A stretch of DNA of 25,527 bases from an uncultured Collinsella sp. (GTDB lineage Bacteria > Actinomycetota > Coriobacteriia > Coriobacteriales > Coriobacteriaceae): positions 1-25,527 of the forward strand of contig CABURG010000007.1 of assembly GCA_902493835.1 (NCBI GenBank), in the 5' to 3' direction. Shown in pieces: positions 7,853 to 15,361 of the stretch (its first letter is position 1; the number at the start of each line of letters is the position of its first letter). A program made the position numbers and the translations under genes. A model generated the notes under the pieces. It searched no databases. It was not told the DNA's origin and saw only the letters and a program-made list of their open reading frames with translations.

Positions 7853-8227
7853 TTATTTCTTCTTCTTAGCACCGATCTGACGCTTCGGGCCCTTGCGGGT
7901 ACGAGCGTTAGTGTGGGTGCGCTGGCCGCGGACCGGGAGGCCCTTGCGGTGACGAAGGCCGCGGTTGCAGCCGATGTCCATAAGGCGCTTGACGTTCTGG
8001 TTGCGCTCACGGCGGAGGTCGCCCTCAACCATGATCTGGTTCTTATCGATATAATCGCGGATGGCGTTAACCTCATCCTCGGTGAGGTCCTTAACGCGCG
8101 TATCCACGTTAACGTTGCACTCGACGCAGATCTTCGTCGCAGTGGTGCGGCCGATGCCGTAAATGTAGGTCAGACCGATCTCAACGCGCTTCTCACGCGG
8201 GAGGTCGACACCATTAATACGGGCCAA
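7853..8227 (-). CDS. rpsM: 30S ribosomal protein S13
   Basis: S13 sits in the head of the small subunit and bridges to the large subunit. The 124-residue sequence shows the typical MARINGVDLPREKRVEIGLTYIYGIG start, the helix-two-turn-helix core, and a basic C-terminal tail containing GLRHRKGLPVRGQRTHTNARTRKGP. The start codon is TTG at 8227, with GGAG six bases upstream. No ATG or GTG nearby fits the family N terminus. Confidence 0.97.
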   Translation of the reverse strand: MARINGVDLPREKRVEIGLTYIYGIGRTTATKICVECNVNVDTRVKDLTEDEVNAIRDYIDKNQIMVEGDLRRERNQNVKRLMDIGCNRGLRHRKGLPVRGQRTHTNARTRKGPKRQIGAKKKK

Positions 8228-8241
8228 CGTAGTCTCCTCTC

Positions 8242-8355
8242 TTAACCCTGACGCTGCTTATGACGGGGGTTCTCGCAAATGACGAGGACCTTGCCATGGC
8301 GCCTAATGATTTTGCACTTATCGCACATCTTCTTGACCGAAGGACGTACCTTCAT
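8242..8355 (-). CDS. rpmJ: 50S ribosomal protein L36 (zinc-binding form)
   Basis: This is a 37-residue basic protein beginning MKVRPSVKKMCDKCK and ending CENPRHKQRQG, which is classic L36. The zinc-ribbon ligands C11, C14, C27 and H32 are all present, so this is the C-plus form. The ATG at 8355 is preceded by AAAGGA. It lies 14 bases upstream of rpsM, the usual infA-rpmJ-rpsM arrangement. Confidence 0.97.
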   Translation of the reverse strand: MKVRPSVKKMCDKCKIIRRHGKVLVICENPRHKQRQG

Positions 8356-8404
8356 CGTTCTTCCTTTCGGTAGCGCTCAAACTACTTCCCTACTATCTAC
8401 TCGC

Positions 8405-8480
8405 CCAGCCGCAGGCGTTTAAAACTATGGCTGGTCTTCACACGCAAACCGACCGTAGGTTGAGCTAAGCCTGCAGTCGG
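8405..8480 (-). other. Structured spacer between infA and rpmJ
   Basis: The 147-base gap between infA and rpmJ is unusually long for this operon and holds two potential hairpins in the minus-strand RNA. One pairs an 11-base arm at 8470-8480 with 8449-8459 (one G-U pair and one mismatch). The other pairs CCAGCC with GGCTGG across 8405-8434. Neither is followed by a convincing T run. A leader involved in regulating the downstream rpmJ-rpsM-rpsK-rpsD-rpoA genes is possible, but this is inference from position and pairing only. Confidence 0.35.
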
Positions 8481-8502
8481 AAAAGAGCGTGTATGCGTGC
8501 CG

Positions 8503-8727
8503 CTATTTATAGCGATAGGTGATGCGGCCGCGGGTCAGGTCGTACGGGGAAAGCTCCACGACAACCCTGTCACCGGGGAGAATGCGGATGTAATTCATTC
8601 GGATCTTGCCAGAAATGTTGCACAGAACCGAATGACCGTTCTCGAGCTCGACCTTAAACATGGCGTTGGGCAGCGGCTCTTTTACCGTACCCTCGAGCTC
8701 AATTGCGTCTTCCTTCTTCACAAGCAA
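8503..8727 (-). CDS. infA: Translation initiation factor IF-1
   Basis: IF-1 binds the A site of the 30S subunit during initiation. The protein is a single S1-like OB fold with the highly conserved PLPNAMFKVELENGHSVLCNISGKIRMNYIRILPGDRVVVELSPYDLTRGRI core and a basic C terminus. The start is uncertain. TTG at 8727 gives 74 residues, and an in-frame GTG at 8721 gives 72, the commonest length in the family. Both are weakly supported by a GAGAAAG stretch. There is a 98-base gap before it containing a candidate internal promoter. Confidence 0.96.
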   Translation of the reverse strand: MLVKKEDAIELEGTVKEPLPNAMFKVELENGHSVLCNISGKIRMNYIRILPGDRVVVELSPYDLTRGRITYRYK

Positions 8728-8760
8728 TCATCTTTCTCTAGAAAACGACAGCGATTGAGT

Positions 8761-8789
8761 ATTCTACAACACGTATGTACGCATCGTAA
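8761..8789 (-). promoter_or_regulatory. Candidate internal promoter for infA and the alpha operon
   Basis: On the minus strand, a TAGAAT -10 hexamer (8766-8761) is spaced 17 bases from a weaker -35 hexamer, TTACGA (8789-8784). The start would fall about 27 bases before infA. The 98-base map-infA gap contrasts with the tight spacing on either side, which supports a separate promoter here. Confidence 0.45.
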
Positions 8790-8825
8790 TAACTTCGTAA
8801 TGGCTCCACAACTAAGTGGAACTTG

Positions 8826-9614
8826 TTACATTTCTCCGCCTTGGAGCGAACACCAAGCACCTTGCGCATCCGTGGTGAGAATCACCGGACCGTCATTGGT
8901 AATGGCGACAGTGTTCTCGTAGTGCGCGGCGGGCAGGTGGTCGTTGGTCGTAACAATCCAACCGTCGGAGCCCGTGCTCACATGGTTGGAACCCATCGTA
9001 ACCATCGGCTCGATGGCAATGACCATGCCGGCCTGGAGGCGAACGCCCCTCCCCTTCTTTCCATAGTTAGGAACGTTGGGGTCCTCGTGCATCACGCGAC
9101 CAATGCCATGGCCCACATAATCACGAAGCACGCCGTAACCGTGAGACTCGGCGAGGGACTGAACGGCATAACCGACGTCCCCGATATGGTTACCGGGAAC
9201 AGCCTGCTCGATGGCAGCCTTAAGGCAATCGCGCGTGATCTCGCACAAAGCCTTGGCTTCGGCCGTGGGGGTGCCGACGAAAAACGTCCAAGCGTTATCG
9301 CCGACCCAACCGTCGACAACGGCTCCCGTATCGATGGAGATGATATCGCCATCGCGCAGGATCATGTCGGGGTTGGGAATACCATGGACCACGGCATCGT
9401 TGATCGATGCGCAAATGGTCCCCGGGAACCCGCCGTAACCCTTAAAGGCGGGGGTGCCGCCATGCATGCGGATAATCTGCTCCGCGAGCTGATCGAGCTC
9501 AAAAGTCGAAACGCCGGGGCGCACCATGGCTCCAACGTGGCGGAGCGCCATCTTAGATAGCGCTCCTGCCTTCTTCATCTGCTCGATTTGCGTTGCAGAC
9601 TTAATCTTGATCAT
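8826..9614 (-). CDS. map: Type I methionine aminopeptidase
   Basis: This enzyme removes the initiator methionine from nascent proteins using a dinuclear metal centre. The 262-residue protein has all five expected ligands: D95 (ISIDTGAVVDGWVGDNAWT), D106, H169 (YVGHGIGRVMHEDPNVPNYG), E202 (IAIEPMVT) and E233, plus the active-site H77 (VVHGIPN). There is no N-terminal zinc-finger extension, so it is the short Ia form. Its ATG overlaps the adk stop codon by four bases (ATGA), indicating translational coupling. Confidence 0.98.
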   Translation of the reverse strand: MIKIKSATQIEQMKKAGALSKMALRHVGAMVRPGVSTFELDQLAEQIIRMHGGTPAFKGYGGFPGTICASINDAVVHGIPNPDMILRDGDIISIDTGAVVDGWVGDNAWTFFVGTPTAEAKALCEITRDCLKAAIEQAVPGNHIGDVGYAVQSLAESHGYGVLRDYVGHGIGRVMHEDPNVPNYGKKGRGVRLQAGMVIAIEPMVTMGSNHVSTGSDGWIVTTNDHLPAAHYENTVAITNDGPVILTTDAQGAWCSLQGGEM

Positions 9615-10237
9615 AGACCGAGAGCCTCTTTGACATCCCCGTACACGGTCTCGCGAGCCTGGTCACCGTTGACCGACTTGAGCAGACCCTGGCCACGATA
9701 GTAGTCAACGAGCGGGCTCGTGGACTTCTCGTAGACCTCGAGACGGTTCTTGATGGTCTCGGGCTTGTCGTCGTCGCGCTGATACATCTCGCCACCGCAC
9801 TTGGGGCAGGTGGCATCGGCAGCGGTGCCGGTGTAACCGCAGGCGCGGCAGGTGCGACGCGAAGACAGACGATCGATAATGACCTCGGGGGCCACATCGA
9901 CCAGAAGGGCGCAATCGATCTCGCGACCCATGGCGGAGAGCTCGGAATCGAGCGTCACAGCCTGAGCGGTGTTGCGCGGGAAGCCGTCGAGGATGAAGCC
10001 CTGCTGGGCGTCATCGGCGGCAAGGCGCTCCTTGACAAGGTCGATCACGAGCTGGTCGGGAACGAGCTCGCCAGCGTCCATGTACTTCTTAGCCTGAATA
10101 CCAAGCTCGGTGCCACCCTTGACGGCAGCACGCAGCAGGTCGCCTGTGGAAATATGGGCGACGCCAAACTCGGCGACGAGCTCCTGTGCGACGGTGCCCT
10201 TACCGGCACCCGGAGCTCCGAGCAATACGAGGTTCAT
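9611..10237 (-). CDS. adk: Adenylate kinase (zinc-containing long form)
   Basis: Adenylate kinase interconverts ATP plus AMP and two ADP. The start at ATG 10237 is set by AGGAGG seven bases upstream; a TTG six bases earlier overlaps that site. The 208-residue protein has the P-loop GAPGAGKGT (7-15), the AMP-binding STGDLLRAA and ILDGFPRN segments, and a LID domain with C130, C133, C144 and C147, a four-cysteine zinc site typical of Gram-positive enzymes. It lies 18 bases after secY. Confidence 0.98.
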   Translation of the reverse strand: MNLVLLGAPGAGKGTVAQELVAEFGVAHISTGDLLRAAVKGGTELGIQAKKYMDAGELVPDQLVIDLVKERLAADDAQQGFILDGFPRNTAQAVTLDSELSAMGREIDCALLVDVAPEVIIDRLSSRRTCRACGYTGTAADATCPKCGGEMYQRDDDKPETIKNRLEVYEKSTSPLVDYYRGQGLLKSVNGDQARETVYGDVKEALGL

Positions 10238-10255
10238 GAGCAATCCTCCTCTAGC

Positions 10256-11542
10256 CTATTTAAAGAATCCATCGTAATCATACATCTTGATCTGGCCTTC
10301 GAGCTTATCGACCGTGTCGAGCACGACGCCGACCATGATGAGGATGGACGTGCCGCCAAATGCCTGGATAAGATGGTTACCCGTGAAGGAGAAGATGATC
10401 GAAGGCACGATGGCGATGAGCGCCAAAAAGACAGCGCTGGGAAGCGTGATCTTGTTGAGCGCGTTCTTGATGTAGGCCGCGGTAGCCCTACCCGGACGCA
10501 CGCCCGGAATAAAGCCGCCCTGCTTCTTAAGGTTGTCGGCCGTGTCATCGGGGTTGAACACCATGGAGGTGTAGAAGTACGCGAAGAACACAATGAGGAC
10601 AACGTTAAGCACCCAGTTGAGCCAACCGGTCGAAAGCGCAGAGGCAACTGCCTGAATCCAGCCGATGCCGGGGAAGAACACGGCAATCTGAGCCGGGAAG
10701 TACAGCAGCGCCGAAGCGAAGATGATCGGCACGACACCCGCGGTGTTGACCTTGATGGGCAGGTAGGTGGTCTGGCCACCCATCATGCGACGGCCCACGA
10801 CGCGTTTGGCGTAGGAGACAGGGATGCGGCGCTGGCCGCGCTCAAGGAAAACAATCAGCGGGATAACCAGCAAAATGATGGCGCAGATGATCACCATGGT
10901 GATGATGCCACCGGCATTGCCCTCGGTGCTGGAGAAGATAGCCTGCGGCAGGCCGGCCATGATGTTCGCAAAGATGATCAGCGACATGCCATTGCCAATA
11001 CCGCGCTGGGTGATGAGCTCACCAATCCACATGATCAGCATGGCGCCCGCAGTGAGCGTGCCGACGATCATGAGGTCGAAGATGATCTCGGGAGCGCCGG
11101 CGCCATTGAAGCTGATGCCGAAGCTCTTAAAGAGGAAGAGGTAACCCACGGAGTTGAGGATTGCCAGAGCCAGGGTGAGGTAACGCGAATACTGCGTAAT
11201 CTTGGTCTGACCGACCTCGCCCTCGCGGGCAAGCTCATGCAGGGAAGGCACAACGGCCTGGAGCATCTGGAGGATGATCGAGCTGGTGATGTAAGGCATG
11301 ATGCCCAGCGAAAACACCGACACATAGCTCAACGCGCCGCCAGAGAAAAGATTCAGGAGGGCCATAGCACCTGCGGCGACCGAATTGTTATCGGTCGAGA
11401 AAAGGCCCAGCATCCCCTGGAAGGGAATGCCGGGCACAGGAACGTGCGCACCAATGCGGTACACGACGAGCATAGCTATGGTAAAAAGAATCTTTTCGCG
11501 CAATTCTTTGATGCGGAAAGCATTCTTAAGACCATTTAGCAC
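10256..11542 (-). CDS. secY: Preprotein translocase subunit SecY
   Basis: SecY is the channel-forming subunit of the Sec translocon in the cytoplasmic membrane. The 428-residue protein has the family N terminus (amphipathic helix, then ILFTIAMLVVYRIGAHVPVPG), many hydrophobic segments consistent with ten membrane helices, and the conserved loops with ERGQRRIPVSYAKR and VNTAGVVPIIFASALL. The start is GTG at 11542, inside the last codons of rplO (seven-base overlap), implying coupling. A GGAAAGG site lies upstream. Confidence 0.98.
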   Translation of the reverse strand: MLNGLKNAFRIKELREKILFTIAMLVVYRIGAHVPVPGIPFQGMLGLFSTDNNSVAAGAMALLNLFSGGALSYVSVFSLGIMPYITSSIILQMLQAVVPSLHELAREGEVGQTKITQYSRYLTLALAILNSVGYLFLFKSFGISFNGAGAPEIIFDLMIVGTLTAGAMLIMWIGELITQRGIGNGMSLIIFANIMAGLPQAIFSSTEGNAGGIITMVIICAIILLVIPLIVFLERGQRRIPVSYAKRVVGRRMMGGQTTYLPIKVNTAGVVPIIFASALLYFPAQIAVFFPGIGWIQAVASALSTGWLNWVLNVVLIVFFAYFYTSMVFNPDDTADNLKKQGGFIPGVRPGRATAAYIKNALNKITLPSAVFLALIAIVPSIIFSFTGNHLIQAFGGTSILIMVGVVLDTVDKLEGQIKMYDYDGFFK

Positions 11543-11985
11543 GGCAGCTCGACCTTTCCGCCGGCGGCCTCGATCTTGGCCTGCGCAGAAGCGCTGACCT
11601 TGTCGACCTTGACCGTGAACTTCTTGGTGAGCTCACCATTGCCGAGCACCTTGACGGGCTCGAACTCGCTCTTGGTGATGCGAGCGGCCTTAAGAGCGGC
11701 ACCGTCAATCACAGCGCCGTCCTCGAACTTACGCTCGAGACGCTCAACGTTAACAGCGGTGTACTCGATACGACGGGGGTTGCGGAAGCCCGGAAGCTTG
11801 GGCAGGCGCATAGCCAGCGGAGTCTGGCCACCCTCGAAGCCGGCACCCTTGGTGCCGCCAGAGCGGGAACCCTGGCCCTTCTGGCCGCGGCCAGAAGTGG
11901 TGCCGTGACCCGAAGAATTGCCACGGCCGACGCGCTTGCGGTTCTTGGTGGAACCGGGCGCGGGAGTAAGATCGTGAAGCTGCAT
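11536..11985 (-). CDS. rplO: 50S ribosomal protein L15
   Basis: L15 is a late-assembling large-subunit protein. The 149-residue sequence shows the glycine- and basic-rich N-terminal extension (LTPAPGSTKNRKRVGRG, then SGHGTTSGRGQKGQGSRSGG) and the conserved FEGGQTPLAMRLPKLPGFRNP. A GAGGAG site precedes the ATG and overlaps the end of rpmD. Confidence 0.97.
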   Translation of the reverse strand: MQLHDLTPAPGSTKNRKRVGRGNSSGHGTTSGRGQKGQGSRSGGTKGAGFEGGQTPLAMRLPKLPGFRNPRRIEYTAVNVERLERKFEDGAVIDGAALKAARITKSEFEPVKVLGNGELTKKFTVKVDKVSASAQAKIEAAGGKVELPC

Positions 11986-11988
11986 TTG

Positions 11989-12171
11989 CTACTCCTCTAC
12001 AATCTCGACAAGGTGCTTGACCTTGAAGATCATGCCGCGGACGGACTCGTTGTCAGCAATCTCGCGAACCTCGCGGATCCTGTGGAGACCGAGGGCACGG
12101 ACAGTACGGACCTGGTCCTGCTTGCAACCGTTGGTGCTGCGGACCTGCTTGATCTTGATGGTGTCAGCCAT
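11989..12171 (-). CDS. rpmD: 50S ribosomal protein L30
   Basis: This is a 60-residue protein starting MADTIKIKQVRSTNGCKQDQ and containing RTVRALGLHRIREVREIADN, the L30 signature. AAGGAG precedes the ATG, which lies two bases after the rpsE stop codon. L30 is absent in some bacteria but is standard in this operon position. Confidence 0.97.
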   Translation of the reverse strand: MADTIKIKQVRSTNGCKQDQVRTVRALGLHRIREVREIADNESVRGMIFKVKHLVEIVEE

Positions 12172-12173
12172 GC

Positions 12174-12698
12174 TTAGTTCTCCTTACCGACGAACATCTC
12201 GGAGACCGTCAGGCCACGGCGAGCCGCGACGTCCTCAGGTCTGGAGAGCTCCTTGAGGCCCTCGACGGCAGCCTTGATGATGTTGAGGCCGTTGTCGGTA
12301 CCGAGGGACTTGGACAGGACGTTCTTGATGCCAGCAAGCTCAAAGAGGGGACGCACAGCGCCGCCGGCGATAACGCCGGTACCCTCGACAGCGGGCTTGA
12401 TGATGATGCGGCCGGCACCAAAGTGGCCGAGAACCTCGTGCGGGATGGTGCCCTGCTCGGTCACCGGCACGTGGAACATGTTCTTCTTGGCATCGAGAGA
12501 CGCCTTGGAGATGGCCAGGGGCACCTCAGCGGACTTGCCCATGCCAACGCCGACGTTGCCCTTGCCGTCGCCAACGACGACGAGAGCGACGAGGCTCATG
12601 CGACGACCACCCTTGACGGTCTTCGACACGCGGTTGATGTAAACGACGCGCTCCTCGAACTCGGAGGCCTCGCGCTGCTGCTTCTGATTACGAGCCAT
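12174..12698 (-). CDS. rpsE: 30S ribosomal protein S5
   Basis: S5 contributes to decoding accuracy and lies at the mRNA entry channel. The 174-residue protein contains the N-terminal double-stranded-RNA-binding-like domain (VVYINRVSKTVKGGRRMSLVALVVVGD, GNVGVGMGKSAEVPLAI) and a C-terminal domain with GTGVIAGGAVRPLFELAGI and NVLSKSLGT. AGGAGG lies ten bases before the ATG. Confidence 0.98.
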   Translation of the reverse strand: MARNQKQQREASEFEERVVYINRVSKTVKGGRRMSLVALVVVGDGKGNVGVGMGKSAEVPLAISKASLDAKKNMFHVPVTEQGTIPHEVLGHFGAGRIIIKPAVEGTGVIAGGAVRPLFELAGIKNVLSKSLGTDNGLNIIKAAVEGLKELSRPEDVAARRGLTVSEMFVGKEN

Positions 12699-12712
12699 GT
12701 GCTACATACCTC

Positions 12713-13081
12713 CTAGAACTCGAGACCGGCGGCACGAGCACCGTCGGCGAGGGCCTTGACGCGGCCATGGTAGATACGGCCACCGCGATCGAAGGCGACC
12801 TTGGTGATGCCGGCCTCGATGGCGCGCTTGCCAACGAGCTGACCGACCTTCTCCGCAGCCTCCTTGTTCGAGGTGTGGGTGCCCTTGAACTCGGCCTCGA
12901 GGGTCGAGGCAGAGACGAGCGTCAGGCTGGAGCCCTTGCTGTCGTCGATGATCTGGGCATAGATGTTGGCGTTAGTACGGGTCACGCGAAGACGCGGACG
13001 CTCGGAGGTACCCGAGACCTTGCCGCGAACACGACGCTGACGACGCTTGAGGCCTTCCAGCTTCGCCTTATGCTTGTTCAT
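12713..13081 (-). CDS. rplR: 50S ribosomal protein L18
   Basis: L18 binds 5S rRNA in the central protuberance. The 122-residue sequence has the basic N terminus (LKRRQRRVRGKVSGTSERPRLRVTRTNANIYAQIIDD) and ends FDRGGRIYHGRVKALADGARAAGLEF, the family hallmark. AGGAG precedes the ATG at 13081. Confidence 0.97.
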   Translation of the reverse strand: MNKHKAKLEGLKRRQRRVRGKVSGTSERPRLRVTRTNANIYAQIIDDSKGSSLTLVSASTLEAEFKGTHTSNKEAAEKVGQLVGKRAIEAGITKVAFDRGGRIYHGRVKALADGARAAGLEF

Positions 13082-13109
13082 ACGTAAACTCCTAAAAAGG
13101 TTGATCTTG

Positions 13110-13131
13110 CCAGCACCTGACGGGGTGCTGG
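13110..13131 (-). other. Intercistronic hairpin between rplF and rplR
   Basis: A perfect 8-bp stem CCAGCACC/GGTGCTGG with a six-base loop lies in the 75-base rplF-rplR spacer. No T run follows on the minus strand, so it is more likely an RNA-stability or processing element than a terminator. Confidence 0.5.
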
Positions 13132-13156
13132 TCTTATGCGAGTGAGTCGGTTACGA

Positions 13157-13693
13157 CTACTTGGCGGCCTTACCCAGCTTGCGGCGGATGTGCTCGCCAA
13201 CGTAGTGGATACCCTTGCCCTTGTAAGGCTCGGGAGGACGATGGCCGCGGATCTCAGCGGCGATCTGACCGACCTGCTGCTTGTTGATACCCTTGACGTT
13301 CACGTGGGTGTTGTCGGGAACCTCGAAGGTGATGCCCTCGGGAGCCTCGACGATCACGGGGTGCGAGAAGCCCAGGGAGAACTCGAGGTTCTTGCCCTTC
13401 TGCTGCACGCGGTAACCGACGCCGGCGAGCTCGAGCTTCTTCTCGAAGCCCTCGGAAACGCCAACAACCATGTTGTGGATGAGGGCACGGGTGAGGCCGT
13501 GGCGGGCACGGGTCTCACGCTCGTCGTCGGGACGGGAAACGGTGAGGACGTTGTCCTCGACGTTGATAGCGAGCTTCTCAAAGACATCGAGCTCGAGCTG
13601 GCCCTTGGGGCCCTTGACGACAACGTTGTTGCCGTTGACTGCCACTTCGACTCCGGCGGGAATCTGGACAGGCTTATTACCGATACGAGACAC
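13157..13693 (-). CDS. rplF: 50S ribosomal protein L6
   Basis: L6 lies near the sarcin-ricin loop and the factor-binding site. The 178-residue protein begins MSRIGNKPVQIPAGVEV, has the two repeated L6 folds, and ends with the conserved GHRPPEPYKGKGIHYVGEHIRRKLGK. The start codon is GTG at 13693, with AAGGAG six bases upstream. Confidence 0.98.
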   Translation of the reverse strand: MSRIGNKPVQIPAGVEVAVNGNNVVVKGPKGQLELDVFEKLAINVEDNVLTVSRPDDERETRARHGLTRALIHNMVVGVSEGFEKKLELAGVGYRVQQKGKNLEFSLGFSHPVIVEAPEGITFEVPDNTHVNVKGINKQQVGQIAAEIRGHRPPEPYKGKGIHYVGEHIRRKLGKAAK

Positions 13694-13726
13694 GGTGATC
13701 TCCTTTCCTTCTACCTACCGAGCGAA

Positions 13727-14125
13727 TTACCAGACGTAAGCGATGATCTCGCCGCCGACGTTGTGCTTGCGAGCATCGCGGTCGGTCATGACGCCATGGC
13801 TGGTGGAAATAATGGCGGTACCAAGGCCACCGCGGACGCGGGGCATGTCGGCAACGCCGGTGTACTTACGCAGGCCCGGCTTGGAAATGCGGCGGATGCC
13901 GTTGATGACCTTAGCCTTCTTGGGACCATACTTAAGCGTGATGTGCAGAGTCTTCTGGGGAACGGTGTCCTCGACATCGTAGCCCTCGATGTAGCCCTCC
14001 TCGTGCAGAACACGAGCGATCTCGACGAGCTTCTTGCTGCTCGGCATGGAGACCGTGGCCTTGTTCACAGAGTTAGCGTTACGGATGCGCGTAAGCATAT
14101 CTGCGATCGGGTCTGTAAGGTTCAT
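13727..14125 (-). CDS. rpsH: 30S ribosomal protein S8
   Basis: S8 is a primary 16S rRNA-binding protein and, in E. coli, the translational repressor of the spc operon. The 132-residue protein starts MNLTDPIADMLTRIRNA and contains RISKPGLRKYTGVADMPRVRGGLGTAIISTSHGVMTDRDARKHNVGGEIIAYVW. AAGGAG precedes the ATG at 14125. The 119-base spacer upstream holds a short hairpin. Confidence 0.98.
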   Translation of the reverse strand: MNLTDPIADMLTRIRNANSVNKATVSMPSSKKLVEIARVLHEEGYIEGYDVEDTVPQKTLHITLKYGPKKAKVINGIRRISKPGLRKYTGVADMPRVRGGLGTAIISTSHGVMTDRDARKHNVGGEIIAYVW

Positions 14126-14166
14126 ACAGATTCTCCTTCGTTCTTGATGAACACGTGCTCTTGGTT

Positions 14167-14189
14167 CTTCGCCGCCCTTAACGGCAAAG
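14167..14189 (-). other. Hairpin in the rpsN-rpsH spacer
   Basis: In the minus-strand RNA, CTTTGCCG pairs with CGGCGAAG (one G-U pair) around a seven-base loop, within the 119-base spacer. No T run follows. The remaining bases of the spacer show no ORF or clear promoter. Confidence 0.35.
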
Positions 14190-14244
14190 CCTTTTTAGCG
14201 CGTTTTCCCTGTTCCAAACTGATGCTTGAAACGCTGGTAGTGAC

Positions 14245-14430
14245 TTACCAGCTGGCCTTCTTAACGCCGGGAAGCTCGCCCTTGAGTGCAAGCTCGCGGA
14301 AGCAGACACGGCACAGGCCGAACTTGCGGTACACAGAGTGCGGACGGCCGCAGCGCTGGCAGCGCGTGTACTCACGAGTAGAGAACTTCTGCTTGCGATT
14401 GCACTTGACGATCATCGATGTCTTAGCCAC
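14245..14430 (-). CDS. rpsN: 30S ribosomal protein S14, zinc-binding type Z
   Basis: The 61-residue protein begins MAKTSMIVKCNRKQKFSTREYTRCQRCGRPHSVYRKFGLCRVCF. The four zinc ligands C24, C27, C40 and C43 identify the short C-plus (type Z, rpsZ) form rather than the longer zinc-free paralogue. The start is GTG at 14430, with GAGGAGG six bases upstream. It occupies the canonical place between rplE and rpsH. Confidence 0.97.
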   Translation of the reverse strand: MAKTSMIVKCNRKQKFSTREYTRCQRCGRPHSVYRKFGLCRVCFRELALKGELPGVKKASW

Positions 14431-14465
14431 TTATATCCTCCTCACATAGAGTATTGTTCGCCCCA

Positions 14466-14493
14466 AGCGCCGCCCCCTTGTGGGAACGGCGCT
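14466..14493 (-). other. Strong intercistronic hairpin between rplE and rpsN
   Basis: On the minus strand, AGCGCCGTTCCC pairs with GGGGGCGGCGCT (12 pairs, two of them G-U) around an ACAA loop. It starts 17 bases after the rplE stop. No T run follows, so full termination is unlikely; it may protect or process the mRNA between the two genes. Confidence 0.6.
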
Positions 14494-14509
14494 TATAGGG
14501 CAGGTGAAC

Positions 14510-15067
14510 CTATTTCTTGAACGGGAAACCGAAGGCGTCCAGAAGGGCCTTGGCCTCCTCATCGGTGTTGGCGGTGGTCACGAAAGTGATGTCCATACCA
14601 CGCTGGTGATCGACGGAGTCGAAGTCGATCTCGGGGAAGATGAGCTGCTCGGTGACGCCCATGGAGAAGTTACCACGGCCGTCGAAGCTCTTGGCGGAGA
14701 TGCCGCGGAAGTCGCGGATACGGGGGATCGCGACGGAGGTCAGACGATCGAAGAACTCCCACATACGGTCGCCACGCAGGGTAACCTTGCAGCCGATCGG
14801 CATACCGGCGCGCAGGCGGAAGGTAGCGATGGACTTGCGGGCACGGGTGATCATCGGCTGCTGGCCGGTGATGGCGCGCAGGTCGCGCACGGCACCGTCG
14901 ATGGCCTTGGAATCGGTAGCGGCCTCACCGACACCCATGTTCACGACGATCTTCTCAAACTTGGGGATCATCATGACGTTCTCGTACTGGAACTTGTCCT
15001 GAAGCTGCTGCTTGACCTCGTTGTTGTACTTGGTCTTCAGACGCGGCACATACTTCTCTTCTGCCAT
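14510..15067 (-). CDS. rplE: 50S ribosomal protein L5
   Basis: L5 binds 5S rRNA and contacts the P-site tRNA. The 185-residue sequence has IPKFEKIVVNMGVGEAATDSKAIDGAVRDL, TGQQPMITRARKSIATFRLRAGMPIG and the C-terminal FVTTANTDEEAKALLDAFGFPFKK, all typical of L5. AAGGAG precedes the ATG at 15067. It is the first ribosomal gene of the block. The usual upstream partners rplX and rplN are not present in the remaining window. Confidence 0.98.
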   Translation of the reverse strand: MAEEKYVPRLKTKYNNEVKQQLQDKFQYENVMMIPKFEKIVVNMGVGEAATDSKAIDGAVRDLRAITGQQPMITRARKSIATFRLRAGMPIGCKVTLRGDRMWEFFDRLTSVAIPRIRDFRGISAKSFDGRGNFSMGVTEQLIFPEIDFDSVDHQRGMDITFVTTANTDEEAKALLDAFGFPFKK

Positions 15068-15204
15068 TGTTCACTCCTTCTTGGGGTTTTAAGCACGGGG
15101 CGTGGCCACGATGGGTTGTCCTCGTGCCTCCTGGCTGCATCCGCGCCGCTCATGGCATTTCGCGGTTTGGACTCGACGCAGCAGGAGCCGACAAAACAAT
15201 CGGT

Positions 15205-15233
15205 ACTATACGCGCATCGGGAGCGTATTTCCA
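15205..15233 (-). promoter_or_regulatory. Candidate promoter of the rplE-to-rplQ operon
   Basis: On the minus strand, TGGAAA (15233-15228) and TATAGT (15210-15205) are separated by 17 bases, a fair sigma-70-type promoter. The predicted start is about 130 bases upstream of rplE. It would allow the truncated ribosomal operon to be transcribed without the usual S10/spc promoter. Confidence 0.55.
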
Positions 15234-15294
15234 GAAAAACCTCGTCTGCCTGCACAACTCCACAACTCCCCCGCACAAATGGGTCCCAACAAGC

Positions 15295-15361
15295 AGTTGC
15301 GGTGAAATAGGGACTGTTGGGCGGCCTAACAGGCTTAAACAATCCGTATTTCACCGCAACT
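15295..15361. repeat. 67-bp palindromic element, copy A
   Basis: The outer arms of 24 bases (15295-15318 and 15338-15361) match at 22 positions and begin AGTTGCGGTGAAATA. A small inner hairpin, GCCT-AAC-AGGC, fills the centre. It lies just beyond the 3' end of the xdhC-like gene. Copy B at 18089-18155 has the same length and the same outer sequence apart from one paired change. It could be a REP/MITE-like dispersed element, possibly used as a terminator. Confidence 0.85.

Noticed and set aside
15037..15354. Possible rplX remnant or small gene upstream of rplE on the minus strand
   Set aside because: The open frame overlaps the rplE start, is cysteine- and arginine-rich without L24 motifs, and runs through the palindromic element; it looks fortuitous.
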